This document shows positions 37,958-53,790 of a stretch of 64,000 nucleotides of DNA, one piece after another. The notes beneath the pieces were generated by a model. That model worked only from the letters and a program-made list of their open reading frames with translations. It did not search any database and was not told the DNA's origin. This stretch comes from Cacajao melanocephalus (Eukaryota > Chordata > Mammalia > Primates > Pitheciidae). Location of the stretch: the NCBI GenBank assembly GCA_963573385.1, contig CAUYLG010033235.1:1-64000 (forward strand), written 5' to 3'. The stretch's first letter is position 1, and the number at the start of each line of letters is the position of its first letter. The translations under genes and the position numbers were made by a program.

Positions 37958-38529
37958 ATAATTATTTTTAAATTTTGGAAACATATCCTACTAGCTATGG
38001 TTGTAAAACACACTGGCTTTTCAAGAATTAAAGGAGAAGTAATGAAGATAACACAACCTTTTCCTCTGGAGTTATAACAAAATCATACTCAACAGCATGT
38101 CCATAACAAACTATATTGTTTTATTATGCACACCTTAATCTGGAAAAATCCAGGTTAGATATTTGATTCAAAAAATTACATTCATCTTTTCAGTGAATTA
38201 CATTAATTACATGAAACAAGACTGTAGTGATTGGCCATCAGGTTTAAATAACTGCAGACAGAGACCCATCTCTTGGAGCACATTTTGCATGGCTTAATTG
38301 ATAAAAACTATGAAAAAAGCCACAGCTACGTACTTTATAAATAGTTGTGTTTATGGACATTGATTTCCTTTAAAAATGAATATTTCTTCCTACTATGTAG
38401 TCCTTTTCAATCTATCTGACTTTGAAATTGCTACAAAGTATTGTGCGTGGGAGGCTGCAGTGGGCTGCCTGGAAAGAGGAAGGGTGATGAAAAGTAGTAG
38501 GATCTACCTACTCTCACTCATATAAATCA

Positions 38530-38690
38530 TACCATTTAATCATTCTGGGAACAACAAGAGGCAGGATAGTTATCCCCATTTCATAGATGAGAAAACCAAA
38601 ATTCAGAAAAACTAACTTGTTCAAGATAAAACAGATAACAAGTGGCAGAATGAAGATTTGAAAACCAAATCCGGCTTTAACATCTAAGTT
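38530..38690 (-). mobile_element. MIR element, minus orientation
   Basis: Contains cccatttcatagatgagaaa, then acttgttcaagataaaacag and aagtggcagaatgaagattt. Confidence 0.78.
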
Positions 38691-38700
38691 TTCCGCACAG

Positions 38701-39000
38701 GCCAGGTGCGGTGGCTCACGCCTTATAATCTTAGCACTTTGGGAGCCCGAGGCAGGTGGATCACCTGAGGTCAGGAGTTCAAGATTAGCATGACCAACAT
38801 GGCAAAAACTCTTCTCTACTTAAAATACAAAAACTGGCCATCGTGGTGGTGCATATAATCACAGCTACTTGGGAAGCTGAGGCAGGGGAATCTCTTGAAC
38901 CTGGAGGGCAGAGATTGCAGTGAGCCCAGATCCTACCACTTCACTCTAGCCTGGGTGACAGACGGAAACTCTGTCACAAAAAATAAATAATATAAAATAA
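38701..39000 (+). mobile_element. Alu, full length, plus orientation
   Basis: From gccaggtgcggtggctcacg to an A-rich tail of aaaaaataaataatataaaa. Confidence 0.95.
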
Positions 39001-39269
39001 AGTAATAAATTTTCTGAACAAATGAGGCTGCCTCATAACATTTCAAATAAACATGATTCTTAAGAGGTTATTTACATTTTTTATATCATTGACATACTGT
39101 GATAATGAAATGTGATCAAGAATGGTTTGATGATTAATAAGCTTTATTGTTTTGTCATTACAGATTATAAGACTATCAAAATAATCTTATGAGTTAAAAC
39201 ATGTGTTTAACTCTTGTGAGTTAAAATACGTTATAGCCATAGCAATAAATCACATTTATATAATACTTT

Positions 39270-39440
39270 ACAGTTTCAAAATATTTCCACATAGTCCACC
39301 TCCTCGTGATTCTGTTCTCATAACAACTTGTGAAGTAGGCAGAGCCAATACTATTCTCACTATTTTATATTTGAGAAATTGAGAGACAGAGAATTTTGCT
39401 CAAATCAAATTAATGAAAAACCCATATGAAAACACAGGTA
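39270..39440 (-). mobile_element. MIR-like relic, minus orientation
   Basis: Contains tcataacaacttgtgaagta and a tgagaaattgagagacagag stretch, as in reverse-complemented MIR. Confidence 0.6.
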
Positions 39441-40344
39441 ATTCATTCATTGATGTATGCACTCTTTTAACAAATAATTTTACACATGTATTATGTGACA
39501 CACACTCATTTCTTAAGTGGTATCTAAGCTATTGCTCATTTCATTAGTTCAAACCTTATATTACAAATATAGTAGATATGTTAATGACAATGCCTACCAT
39601 TCCTAACATCTTTTCAAATCTCAACCTACCACCTCTACTAAGAAAAGCTGACTAAGTTTGTTCTTTGAATGAGTTCACTAATTCAGGCTGGCCCAAGTGC
39701 AGCAAATTCATTAACTGGCTGCTAACATACAAAGTAGTCCAGCATGAAATACCTCCTCAAGGAGCAATGACTGCTGAAAGGCCAATTAGATCATCTTTCT
39801 TGGGAATTTGAATAGGAAAATATAGAAGAAAAAATAGCTTTTGGCAGGAGAAGCATAAATAAGAAGACACTTAAAAAGAGTCAGAAACTGAGCAAATGGG
39901 AACGCCAGACTTCTGAGTTAAATGTCAGACTTAATAGAGCAGAAGTCCTTGTTCTTATGCTGGACACATAGCATTGCTGGCTAACCTATTTAACATAAAT
40001 TAAAACTATTAAATAAAAGCAAGAAAGAGAAATATTCAGATGCCAGAAATGAAAAATAAGCCCAGAGCAACAGCAATGAGCATGAAGCCACACTGCCTCT
40101 GGGAGAGTAGGGATACAGGCATTAGTAACTTGAACATTTAATGCTGCATGCAAAAACTGGCTGAGACTTCGGTTCGCACATATAGAGAGGATTGTAGCTG
40201 GGCTCTTAATACAAATGAAAAGCCAAAATAAGGCTGCTTTGTACCTACACAGGGTCCTAAAATCTCTGAAATCCCTGCCCACTTACCAACAACACCTGAG
40301 GTCATAGGCATGAACAAAGTCACTAGTAAGAGACTGAGATCTTT
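39441..40344. other. Intergenic, nothing recognised
   Basis: No repeat or gene that I can name. Minus ORFs at 39986-40323 have no recognisable domain. Confidence 0.4.
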
Positions 40345-40505
40345 CAGGAAAAATAACTAATGAATAGTAGGCTTAATACCTGAGTGATGAGATGATATGT
40401 ACAGCAAACCTTGATGACATGAGTTACCTACATAACAAACCTGTACAGGTACCACTGAAGTTAAAATAAAAGTTAAAAATAAATAAAATTACAAATTACA
40501 AAAAA
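40345..40505 (+). mobile_element. LINE-1 3'UTR end, plus orientation
   Basis: Reads ggcttaatacctgagtgatg, ttacctacataacaaacctg, tacaggtacc and ends aaaataaaagttaaaaataa, the L1 3' end and A-tail. Confidence 0.85.
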
Positions 40506-40519
40506 AGAGAGTGATTGAA

Positions 40520-41600
40520 ATACTTGTCCTTTACCTATGTGGAGCTCAAATTTACACTATCTGGAATATTTGGAAAAACCCTAAGAAAAAAACTGTTATA
40601 AAAATTAGAACTAGCAAACACCATGGGACATAGGCAGAGGCAACTATAAAACTGCTCCTTTGGAGAAACTTACAATATTCAGTATTTGCATAAGACTCCC
40701 TAGGAAACTGACCACTGAAGATGTTCTTACAAATATCAAAAGTTAGACAAACAGAAGATTTACCAAATGGGAAAATTCATATGCATAGAACCACAGGAAA
40801 GAGAGAAATAAGTATTTTTATGTGTTTGTAATGCTCAAAGTAATCAAAAGAAAAACCAAACCTATAAAAAAGAAAAAGAATGGATTATAATACACAGGTA
40901 AGTAGTATTAACCATTGGTGAACTTCTTACCAGCAAAAATTAAAACAAGCCTGCTTCTGAAATAGTATTATTAAAGTGTTAAAAAAAAAAACCTGTCCCC
41001 AAATTATATACCCAGCTAAACCATAATTCACATCAGTGAATAAAATAAATTTCTAAAAAAGCAAACACTGAGTGAAAGCATGATCCATGAAATTTACAAA
41101 AAGGAAATATACTTAAGCAAGAAAGAAAGGCCAGAAGGAAGGAATAGGATGTAAGAAGAAAACATGAGTAAAGAAATAAAAAGTATTGAAAAACAAACAA
41201 GTATCAATGTAAATTTTAAAAATAATAATTATTTGGCATTTGTGGAATTAAAATTCTAGATAATAATAAGGAAGACCAGAGGGGAGAAATTAAGGTTGTT
41301 GTTAAAGTAGACTCAGGTTTTTTTGTTGTTTGGGAGAATGATAGAAACATTATTTAGTTTATCAGACAAATATCAATCAAATAGATACATTAAAATACAG
41401 TAGAAATGTATACATATAAAATATATACAGAAATATATAAAATAACATATATATTTAACTTAAAGAGCAATATATAAAGACGGAAAATATAGACAGTACA
41501 GACAAAAAAGACAATTCTGTCAATCCAACAAAGGGCAGGAAATGCTGGGGAAAAAATGCATGAAATGAAGAGAAAACCCAAATTTTACTTGTAAAAATAA
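40520..41600 (+). mobile_element. Old LINE (L1/HAL1-like) fragment, plus orientation
   Basis: The region around 40998-41120 (cccaaattatatacccagc, gcaagaaagaaaggccagaa) resembles degenerate L1/HAL1 sequence. No intact frame. Edges uncertain. Confidence 0.5.
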
Positions 41601-41609
41601 GTTCAACTG

Positions 41610-41805
41610 CCAATATGGTGAAACCCCATCTCTACTAAAAATACAAAAATTAATTGGGCGTGGTGGCACGTGCCTGTAGTCTCAGCTACTCCGGAGGCTG
41701 AGGCCAGAGAATTGCTTGAACCCAGGAGGCGGAGGTTGCAGTGAGCCGAGATCCTGCCATGGCACTCCAGCCTGGCACCTGGTGATGGAGGGAGATTCAG
41801 TCTCA

Positions 41806-41839
<34 letters not shown>

Positions 41840-41842
41840 TAC
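41610..41842 (+). mobile_element. Alu, 5' truncated, plus orientation, with (TA)n after its A-tail
   Basis: Starts in the left arm at ccaatatggtgaaaccccat and runs to about 19 A, followed by about 10 TA units (41822-41842). Confidence 0.94.
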
Positions 41843-42157
41843 GTATATAATACCTCTGAAGAATTTTAAAATACAGGAAATATATGTGAATTATGGATAT
41901 ATGTTGTATATGTGTGTTTGTAAGTAAAAAGTATAGAAAACAAAACACTCCCAATTTGTATTGGTGATTGCTTCTTGAAAGGAGGAAGAACAGTTAAACT
42001 GGGAATTGGGGATACGGTTTCAACTTTATCTGTAGTGTTTTGTTTCTTTTAGGAAAAAAAAAGTCTTGAAGAAAATATGACAAGATTATCCGTTGTAAAG
42101 TGTGGATGGCGAGTGCATGGGTATTTTTAAACACCATGTTTGTTTGTGCTTTTATTT

Positions 42158-42258
42158 ATCTTTCCTTCCTTCCTTTTCTTCTCTCTTTCCCATCCCTCTC
42201 TCCCTGCTTCCTTCCTTCCTTCTTATCTTTCTTTCTGTCTGTATTTCTTCCTCTTTTT
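42158..42258. repeat. Pyrimidine-rich (TTCC)n/(CTTT)n tract
   Basis: About 100 bp nearly all C and T on the plus strand (ttccttccttccttttcttc). It sits at the T-rich end of the next Alu. Confidence 0.95.
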
Positions 42259-42420
42259 CTTTTTTTTTTTTTTAGACAGAGTCTGACTCTGTCACCCAAA
42301 CTATAGTGCAGTGGTGTGATCAAAGCTCACTGCAACTTTGACTTCCTGGGCTCAAGCAATCCTCCCTCCTCAGCCTCTGGAGTAGCTGGAATTACAAGGG
42401 TGAGCCGCCACACCTGGCCC
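42259..42420 (-). mobile_element. Alu monomer or internally deleted Alu, minus orientation
   Basis: Poly-T, agacagagtctgactctgtc through gtagctggaattacaaggg, jumping directly to tgagccgccacacctggccc. About 160 bp, half the normal length. Confidence 0.88.
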
Positions 42421-43589
42421 TGTGTTTTGTTTTGTTTTTTTTAATGTCTCCATCTTTAATTGAAAGTGGTAAACTCATATGAATAGTAAATTACTGAGGT
42501 AAAGGTCGTGAACTCCCGCTTCTGCTAGATGGCAATGGATAACTCCATACCTAGGGCTTCCAGCAACCATTTCTGGGTTCCTCTAAGACTTGTTAATTGT
42601 CCACTGACATGTATGTTGTTAAAATAAACTCACTTTATTTGAAGTAGCCCGAGAAAACTCTCTATTGTTTTTCATTAAAAATAATTTACTATGCACATAA
42701 ACATGTAGGTCTAAGAAACTCTAATAATAGATTTGAAAAAAGATCAATATCAGCACTAATATGTAAACTTTATTTGATTGTATTTCATCTGATTTGACTT
42801 GATTCAATGTAATTCAACAAACATTTACTCAATCAGGTACTAAGCCAGATATAGTGAATATAAAGATGTGCAAAACATGAACCTATCTTTCAAGTAGCTT
42901 ATCCATTGGTGGAGTGACAAACAAAAGGGGAAAAAGAAAGAATTACAATACATAGTGACAAATATAAGAAGAGAGGCCAGTGTGCATGGAAAAGATCCAG
43001 ACTAGATGTGATGAGAGAGGTTTATTCAGAGGCAGTGACATCAGAGTGGTGATCTGAAGAATAAATGGGAATTTAATACCATCTGTTTGACTCAAGATGC
43101 ATCTGAGGCTATTTTAGTCACCACTAAAACAATACACCTCCAGGAGGAATCGAAAAAGGCATTTTTAATTATCAGAAAAACCATATTCTTCCAAATAGAT
43201 CTATATGACTCTGAAGGTCCTAGAAAAAGCAGAATGCTTCTTTTGGCTGAATGAATTACCTCACTATACAATTCAGAGACATTCAGATTCCTCAGAATGG
43301 ATTTTTCAGTTCATTTGCAAGACTATGCTTATTTTATTTACTTAATTTAGCAATTGTATATTTTTCAGTTTCAAATAGAATATCTTTAGCTACAAAGGCT
43401 AGAAATTTGCTAAAAATGAAATTAAATAATAAAAAATTTATTCATTTATATATAAATAGAAATTTAGAGGTAAAACAGGAACCAGTGAAATATGACTAAT
43501 GGTTTAACAGTGTAAGCTAGACCACAGATGGAAAAATTCCTGCAATCTCTTTACTTTGCTGTCTGAAATTTTGTCATCAATGACTACAT
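42421..43589. other. Intergenic, nothing firm
   Basis: Old-repeat-like phrases around 42785-42900 (attcaacaaacatttactca) are too diverged to assign. No gene. Confidence 0.4.
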
Positions 43590-44616
43590 GATTACTGTAT
43601 TAGTCATGTTCTCCAGAGAATCAGAACCAATAGGAATAGAGGGGTAAGAGTTTTTTTATATATAGACATATACAATTTGTTTTATATTACCTGGATATTT
43701 ATCTATACTGATGTTATTTAGTCCTTCCTGCTTACCCAGGGTTTTATTTCATTTTCTTTCAGTCTAAATAATTTTGTTTAAGCATTTGAGACACTTTAAA
43801 AAAAATTATTTTTTATTTTATTTTTTTTCTCCCCTTAACCAGTGTGCTAAAAAATAAAAGAATAACTTTCTAACAGGTCTGGAAGTTATGAGTTTATCTT
43901 GGGACCTCAAGAGGAGAGGATCACCCAACTCACAGGTGTCTGAGGATATAAACTCCTGGCTGGGCTCAGTTTTTAAAGTCTTATCTGAAAGTCCTTGTGC
44001 AACAGAGTTTCATCAAGTCAATCCAAAAGGCTTGTATAGAAATAACCATTCTTACTGGACTTTATGCAAATAATCAGGCCAAACATAAGACTAAAGTTTA
44101 TTCATAATTTGTTTTTACCAAAAATGAGAACTGGAGAGAAAAATTAGTTTATCATACATTTGCCATTAAAGCTTTTTGCCTACATTTTAGACTAACCCTG
44201 TTTATTCCTATGAATCAAGTGGTAACCTTCTGCAGTTTGGAAAAAAGAAAAAGAGATGGGTAACATAAAAATGTGAATAAATATGCTAGTGCTAGTTCTG
44301 AGCAATTATCTTGCTAATTCTGCCAGGTAATGAAAGTGAATAGGGTACCCATAACCGAAATATTTCTTTGCTTGGGAAAATAAAACCAAGAAATTTCATA
44401 GACTCTGCCACCCAAAGGAAAATTCTGTATCTTAGCAAGCAAAATTTTAAATGGAAATTATCTACTACACCACACTTGTGGAAATTGCTAAATTTACTCT
44501 TCTATTTGCAAAAGGGTTATACACCGTAGCACCTTCTAGCTAAAATATTGAACACAGAGTTTCCATTGTTGTCATATTTTGCATAATAGTTATTCTTATA
44601 ACCGGGATACTAGTTA

Positions 44617-45145
44617 ATGACAAAAAAAAAAAACACAAAAGTTTTACTATCACTAAGTCTGCTAGGACTTTTTATTGGGTTTAGTGATGCACTTTTAAAT
44701 GAAACATGCTGCTTTTGGATCAACACCTCTAGTAAAGTAAAGGAAAATCTACAGGTACTTAAAACCAAATCAAAATTATTAACAGGCTCAGGGAAAATGC
44801 CTGCTTCAGCCCTGGGTGGCTAAAATCCCTCTTTGATGAATTCCAGTCTTCATGGAATTGGTTAACCACTTGATTAGGCCCTCTCTTGCTGATATGTCTT
44901 GTATTAACATTTGGAGCCTGTATACTCAATACTGTAACTCAAATTGTTTCTTCTGACCTAGAAGCAATGAAACTCCAAATGGGGCGGCAAACTGGGCCAC
45001 CCACATGGACACAGCATTCTTCTGAGGACCCTTAGATCGACCCCAGGAGGATCCCTAGCTGCTGTTCCCCATTCAACACCCCTTTTCAGCAGGAAGTAGC
45101 CAGAAAGAGTCGTTTCCCAAACCCCCCTCACAGCAATTAATGTGA
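44617..45145 (+). pseudogene. Degenerate endogenous retrovirus env (transmembrane subunit) remnant
   Basis: A short frame contains TCCFWINTS, typical of the disulfide-bonded region after the immunosuppressive segment in gammaretrovirus-like envelopes. About 150 bp on, another frame reads as a hydrophobic membrane anchor followed by a charged short tail. Stops and a frame change separate the parts, so no protein can be made. An LTR-like stretch follows immediately. I do not assign a HERV family. Sequence before it (43860-44610) may also be ERV-internal, but I see no firm motif. Confidence 0.75.
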
Positions 45146-45163
45146 TATCTCCATGGGTGGGAC

Positions 45164-45660
45164 TGTGGTAGGAGTTATTAAGAAATTATTTTAGGCAGGT
45201 AGGAAAAGGAGTCCTTGAAAAGTTTTCATTTTTTGAAGCATCTCCAGAAAAGCTTCTTGTAAAGGCTGGGCTCTTAGAGCCAGGGTGGCAACCTTTAATA
45301 TGCAAATGTCAGCCTTTAGAAACTGGGTCCACCCAACATGGCAATTCCCGTGACCCTTCTTGCCCTTGCCCCACATGTTCCTGGCATCATGGCCACCCCA
45401 ATGTGTGTAGAACATAATTGTGCCCTGCATTTGCCTATTAAAAGGCCAGGGTGGGAGGGCTAGCTTCTTCGTGGGCTACATGAATGACATGCCTAATCAA
45501 ACCAATCCCCTGAGCCATACGGAAATCAAACACCCTCTTCTCCAGCCTCTGTATTTCGGCTTTGCACCACTCCACTCCCCATCTCTGTATGGGGCAGCTT
45601 CTCCCTTCTGTCTTTTCCCTTCCTTCTTGCCTATTACACTCTCTGAGCCTTAGAACCACT
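45164..45660 (+). mobile_element. LTR-like element adjoining the env remnant
   Basis: Starts TGTGG and ends near CTTAGAACCA. It has a TATA-like tattaaaaggcc at 45436 and a C/T-rich 3' part ending cctattacactctctgag, as in many ERV1 LTRs. Position after env supports a 3' LTR. Edges are inferred, and no polypurine tract is clear. Confidence 0.6.
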
Positions 45661-45734
45661 AAAAAAGAAAAAAAGAAGAAGAAGAAATCTTAAATGAATA
45701 TTCTGTACAAGTCACTTAGAGAAATTATGCCTTC

Positions 45735-46215
45735 ATTTTTATTGCATACATAACTACTAAGAATATAATTACTTGATTACGGGGTGGATACATGTTTATA
45801 AACCGCTGTCCTTTCCCCAAAACTAATAGAAGTGTTTTATATCTCCAAAAGCAGTGTGTGAAGTTTTTATTACTTATGGGTTCTTATCCGTATTCTCACA
45901 GATTTTTAGTGTTGTTGGACTTTTAAATTTTAGCCATTTAATACACGGAATTTTGTATCACATTATGAACTTAATTTGTGTTTCCTTAATGAGTAATGAT
46001 GTTGAGGACTTTTTCATATACTAATTGACCATTAGCCTTTGGCCATTTGTATATTTTTGTTTAAGCCTTTTGCCCTCCTCATTTTAATGTATTTTCATAA
46101 TCTTTTTTGTTGTTAAGTGATAGCAGTTCTTGATATAGTCTGGACGCAAGTCCTTAATTATATATATGTGCATGTATATATGTATGGGTGTGCATATGTA
46201 CATATACATACACAC
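45735..46215 (-). mobile_element. Old LINE-1, minus orientation (part 1)
   Basis: Reads gtgtttccttaatgagtaat, gttgaggactttttcatata and ccatttgtatatttttg in reverse-complement L1 order. Interrupted by the transposon at 46217 and resuming at 48158. Confidence 0.8.
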
Positions 46216-46270
46216 AAGAATACCTCATTTTACTGAGTTGCCCTTTATTGAGCTTTGAAAATATTATGTT

Positions 46271-46490
46271 TATTTTTTTATTATACCTGAGTACATGTGC
46301 AGAATGTGCAGGTTTGTTACATAGGTATACACGTGCCATGGTGGTTTGCTTCATCCATCTCCCTGTCATCTACGTTAGGTATTTCTCCTAACACTATCTC
46401 TCCCCAATCCCCGCACCCCCTGCTATCCCTCCTCTAGCTCCCCCACCCCTTGAACAGGCCTCCGTGTATGATGTTCCCCTCCCTATATCA
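46271..46490 (-). mobile_element. Primate LINE-1 3' end, minus orientation, inside Tigger
   Basis: Reads ttattatacctgagtacatg, gcaggtttgttacataggta, ctcctaacactatctctccc and gtatgatgttcccctccct. Flanks atgtttattttt / acatttattttt suggest a target duplication. Confidence 0.9.
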
Positions 46491-46799
46491 CATTTATTTT
46501 TAACAAATTAAAAGATTGTGGCAACCCTGCATGAAGTCTGTAGGTGCTATTTTTCTAAGAATGTGTGCTCACTTTAAGTGTGTCACACTTTGATAATTCT
46601 AGCAATATTTTAAGCTTTTTCATTATTACTGTATTTGTTGTGGTGCTCTGTGATCAATGATCATTGATGTTGCTTCTATAATTGTTTTAGAGTGTGACAA
46701 ATGTGCCCTCAAAAAACAGAATACTTAATTGACAACTGTTGTACATGGTCTAACTACTCCACTGACCAGCCATGCCTCTCATCTCTCTCCCTCACCTCA

Positions 46800-47806
<1,007 letters not shown>

Positions 47807-48157
47807 CCAGTTGTTTTACTTTAAAAAATTGCCACAGCCACATAAACTTTCAACAGCCACCACCCTGATGAGTTGGTGGCCGTTAACATCAAGGCAAGGC
47901 CCCTTCCACCAGCAAAATGACTGTGATTCACTTAAGGTTCAGATGATCATTAGCAATTTTTAGCAATAACTTATATTTAATTACAATATGTATTGCTATT
48001 TTAGACACATTATTGCGCACTTAAAAACCTACAGTATCATGTAAACATAACCTTTATGTGATGTGGGAAACCAACAAATTCACAACTCAATTTATTGCAG
48101 TATTCTCTGTATAGTGGGGTCTGCAAGTGAACCTGCAGTATCTCTGAGGTATTCATG

Positions 48158-51100
48158 TTATAATATTTTTTGCTATTATGTAGATTGCTGATTCATTTTT
48201 TATTGTGATATTTTGATGAACAGAAGGCTGAATTTAAATAAAATCTAATTTATAACTTTTTTATGGTTAACAACTTCTGGGTCTTGTCTAAGGAAGTTTG
48301 CCTATGCTGGGTCAGAAAAAAATTATTTTCTTTTAGAGGCTTTTATTTTTAGCTTGTTTTTAGGTTTAGTTCTATTGTCCATCTTTAAGCAATGTTTGTG
48401 TGTGGTGTAAAGGCAAGGCCAAAGCTTGTTTTTCTCTCAATTTCTGTCTAGTGGTTTCAACATCACTTGTATAAAGATTGTTCTTTCTTCATTGAATTGT
48501 TTTGGTGCTTTATCTGAAAATCAATTGACTGTGTTAACTGTGGGTCTGTCTATTTCTGTGCTCACCGTTCTATTCCATTGATCAATTTGTCTATCTTTAC
48601 GCTAAGGCCATACTGTCTTGACTACTGTAGCTTTATATATACTGAATCTTGATATTAAATTATATAAGTTCTCCAATTTGTTCTTTTTCAGATTTATTTT
48701 TTCTGCTCTAAGTTTTGCATTTTCATATATATTTTAGAATCACCTTGTCAATGACAATTTAAAGGCTTGTTCTTGTGATGACTGAGATTGTATTGAACAT
48801 ATAAATGAATTTAGTGAGAACTACATCTTAATAAGATAGAATTTTCCTGACCATGATTGTGGTATATCTTATATTAAAATTCAGGTCTTTTAAAATTTGC
48901 TGAGTCTTGCATATCTTTTGTTAATTTTTTCCCTAATCTTTTTTTTGTTGTTGTTTGATTTGGTGCTTTTGTAAGTGGAATAGCTTTATTTAAAACTGTA
49001 ATTTTAATTGTATGTGACTATCATATAGAAATTTTATAATTTACTACAATAGATTTTAGTAAATTGATTTTGTATCTTTTGACCTTACTAAACTCACTTA
49101 TCAGATTTAATAATTGCTTTGTAAGATCCATGGCCTGCATTTTTTAATAGCAATAACGTTGTCTGTGAATACAGTTTTAATTTTCATTTTCAGTCTTTCT
49201 AACTTTGGTTTATTTTTCTTGATTTATCACACTAATAAGAAACTTCAGTACACTGATGAATAGAATTAGAATTATTGATAAATAGATGAATAGATGAATA
49301 TAATAGAATTAGTGAAGGTGAACATTCTTGCTTTGTTTCTAATTTTGGAGAGAATAGGATGGTCATTTGATATTTTGCTAATAAGTATAATATATTTGGC
49401 AGGTTAGGAATACTACAAGTGTGTGTGCAAATATTCATACACATTTATATACACACACACATGCACTCCTATACGATGATGTTATGTTCAGTTCATAGTT
49501 TTCTGAGAGTTTATATTATGATTGGGTATCAAACATTATCAAATGCTTTTTTTCACTTATTGAAAAAATATGGATTTTATTCTGTATTCCTCCCACCTCA
49601 GCCTACCAAGGTGCTGGAATTACAGAAATGAGCTACCATATCTGACCGTAGATAACTTCTTAATACTTTCTAATATGTATCGTCAAAGAAAATATTCTGA
49701 ATATTTAAATAATATATTGAAGATTGCTTTGTGATCTAGCATATGGCCTGTCTTGGTAAATGTATAATGTACACTTAAAAATAATGTTTATCTTACAATT
49801 TTGGGTTGAAATGTACCAAAAATGTTAATTTGGTTAACATGATTGATAGTGTTGTTTAGAACTTTTAAGTATTTACTAATTTTTTGGGGGGAGGTGGAGG
49901 TCTAGATTATATATCAATTGCTGAGAGAGGGTAATTGAAATCTCCAACAACAATTATGGATTTGTCTATGTATCTTTAGTTCGGTCGGTTTTCCCATATC
50001 TTGAAGCTGTAATAGATTCATAGGATTATAACATCATCTTGATAAACTGACTTTTTATAATAAGAAAATATTCCATTTCATCTATTATAATACTTTCTGT
50101 CTTGAAGTTGATTTTGTCTAATATTAACACAATGATTTTAGTATTTTTAATGCTTACAAGTTAAATGGTATATTCTTATCATCCTTTTACTTTTTTCTAT
50201 TGGTATCTTTTTATTTAAAGTATATTTTTTGTACATAACATGTGCTTTCCTTTCTTGCTGCCTTCATTTGATTTTATTGATTTTTGGTAGTAACATGTTT
50301 TGATTCTATTCTTATTACTTTTTGTATATATTGTTTTGGCATATTATTTATGGTTACCATTGCAATTACATAAAACATCTTAATGGTATAATAACCTATT
50401 TTATACTGACAACGATGTTTTATCCTTTAAAAAAATCTACTACGTTTATAAGTGATTTACTTACTTCCATTACAATACTACAAGATTTTATAGTAGTCTA
50501 TATATTTTTCTTTACCAAAATAAATATTTTGTATGGTTTTGTGTTGCTGTTTATCATCCTTTCTCCTTAAAATAGAACTCCTTTCAGCATATTTTTCTAA
50601 CACAAATGTAGGAATAATAAACGCCTCAGTTTTTGCTTATCTTGGAAAGGTCTTAATTTCTTTTTCATTTTGAAGACTAGTTTTGCCAAATACAATATTC
50701 TTAGTTGACAAGGTTTTTTTTTTTTTTTCTTTCAGTACTTTGAATAAGTTATCCAACTATCTACTAGCCAGCAAAATTCCTGCTGAGATATTCGCTGATA
50801 ATATAACAGGCATTCCTATCTATATTATATATCATTTTTTCTCTTGCTGCTTTCAGGATTATCTGTGACTTTTGACAGTTTGATTATGATGTGTCTTGGT
50901 GTAGGTCTCTTTAAACTTAACTGGAGTTTATTGAGCTTTTTGAATTTTTGTGTTCATTTATTTCCTCAGATTTGGAAATTATTAGCCACTGTCTCTTCAA
51001 GGTTCTCTGTCTCTTTCTCTCTTTCATCTCCTTCTAGTACTTCCAAATGTATATTCTTCCACTTAATGATGTTCCATAAATACCCAGTCTCTCTTAATTT

Positions 51101-51300
51101 TTTTTCATTCTTTATTTTTCTCCTCTGCCTCAGTAATTTCAAAAGTCCTTAGTTTTTGAGTTTGATGATTCTTGCTTCTGTCTGGTCAGGTCTCTAATAA
51201 ATTTTTCAATTCAGTTATTGCATTCTCAGTTTCAAAAGTTCCCTTTGGTTCTTCTTCACAGTTTCTATCACTTCGTTGATATTCTCATTTTGTTTATGCA
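48158..51300 (-). mobile_element. Old LINE-1, minus orientation (part 2)
   Basis: Reverse-complement L1 text includes cattgatcaatttgtctatc, ttgactactgtagctttat, tgattatgatgtgtcttggt and ctccttctagtacttcc. The many small plus-strand ORFs here are LINE shadows. Confidence 0.78.
49587..49647 (-). mobile_element. Short Alu-like fragment
   Basis: About 60 bp, cccacctcagcctaccaagg through gagctaccatatctgacc, matches the end of a minus-strand Alu monomer with no rest of the element. Confidence 0.65.
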
Positions 51301-51689
51301 TATTATTTGTTTACAAATCACAGCTTTGTGCATATCTTTTAACTGAACTGTGCTATGCAAACTGGAGCCCTCTCTCAGGCAGAAAGCTGCATTAATACAA
51401 AGTTCCCCCCAAAACATTTCCCTTCCTTCAAGGGTATACTCACCTCCAGTTTATCTATTTTTACCTCTTCAGTGCCTTCAATTATGTTTTCTTATTTTTT
51501 GTTGAAAGTTTATAGTCGTTATCTGCAAGACTAAGATTAGACTGATATAGTCTATTTTATTATTAAAATCATGTTCCCCTTCCTTCTCATTCTGATATGT
51601 TATAACATGAATTATGGTTATTTCAAGTACTTCCTTCAGAGGAAGTACATAGTCTGATGAAATTAAATATAACTAGTATAGGGACCCAG

Positions 51690-53000
<1,311 letters not shown>

Positions 53001-53261
53001 GTTAAAGGAAGAAAAATTTCAAGAAAATTAAGAAAAATGGAACATAGGAGTAGGAAAAAAAGCCAGGAACATGTGGTATTCCAAAAACCAAAGAAATAGA
53101 CATTTTTTCAAAAAGGATTGCTAATTATAAGACAAATAAATTGAAGACTGTAAAAATATCTATTAGGTTTAGTTGTGTGAAAGTATTGTCAGTGTAAGTG
53201 AAACCTGTTTTCATCTCTCTCCCCAGTTCTTCCATGCCTCATGCTATTTTATTTTCTAAAA

Positions 53262-53790
53262 CAGAGTTGAGGCTCAGGACACACCACCTCAAAATATAAT
53301 TATAGGAGGCCAGAATATGCTACCCCAAAATAAACTTCTTTGGCACATTTTCAGCATCTTATTTTGAGGAATTGCAGGCATAGGAGAAACTATGAAAAGC
53401 TGCCCTTTTGTAAAGGAAATGTACTTCAATAAAGGACATCTATATCAGTAAAAGTATCTATATCAGGGAGAAGGCTGCTCAGAAACAACTGATAATATCC
53501 GACAGACCTTCTATCTGCATAGCAAGGCAACTGTTATTCACAATACATACCCTCCCCTTACCTTCCCCCATAACTTGTCTCTACCCACCCCATAAGCCCC
53601 AATCCTTTATTTATTTCTGTAGCTCAAGATGCTATATAAGCTTCAATCATATGGCCTTTCTTGGAGTCTTATATTTTTTTGGGACTCTTGTGCATATCCA
53701 TGTAATTAAATATGGTTTTTCTCCTGTTAATCTGTCTTGTATCAATGTAATTTGTAGCCCAGTCAAAGAACATAGGAGAGTGGAGGAAAG
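53262..53790 (+). mobile_element. LTR-like element
   Basis: Contains taccccaaaataaacttctt, a TATA box in agatgctatataagcttc at about 53630, a poly(A)-type attaaatatgg at 53706, and ttctcctgttaatctgtctt near the end. This is the layout of a solo ERV LTR. Family not assigned. The 84-codon ORF here is LTR sequence. Confidence 0.62.

Noticed and set aside
46154..46391. Small ORFs with Tyr-Met-His runs
   Set aside because: TA/TG dinucleotide stretch and L1 3'UTR in reverse. No gene.
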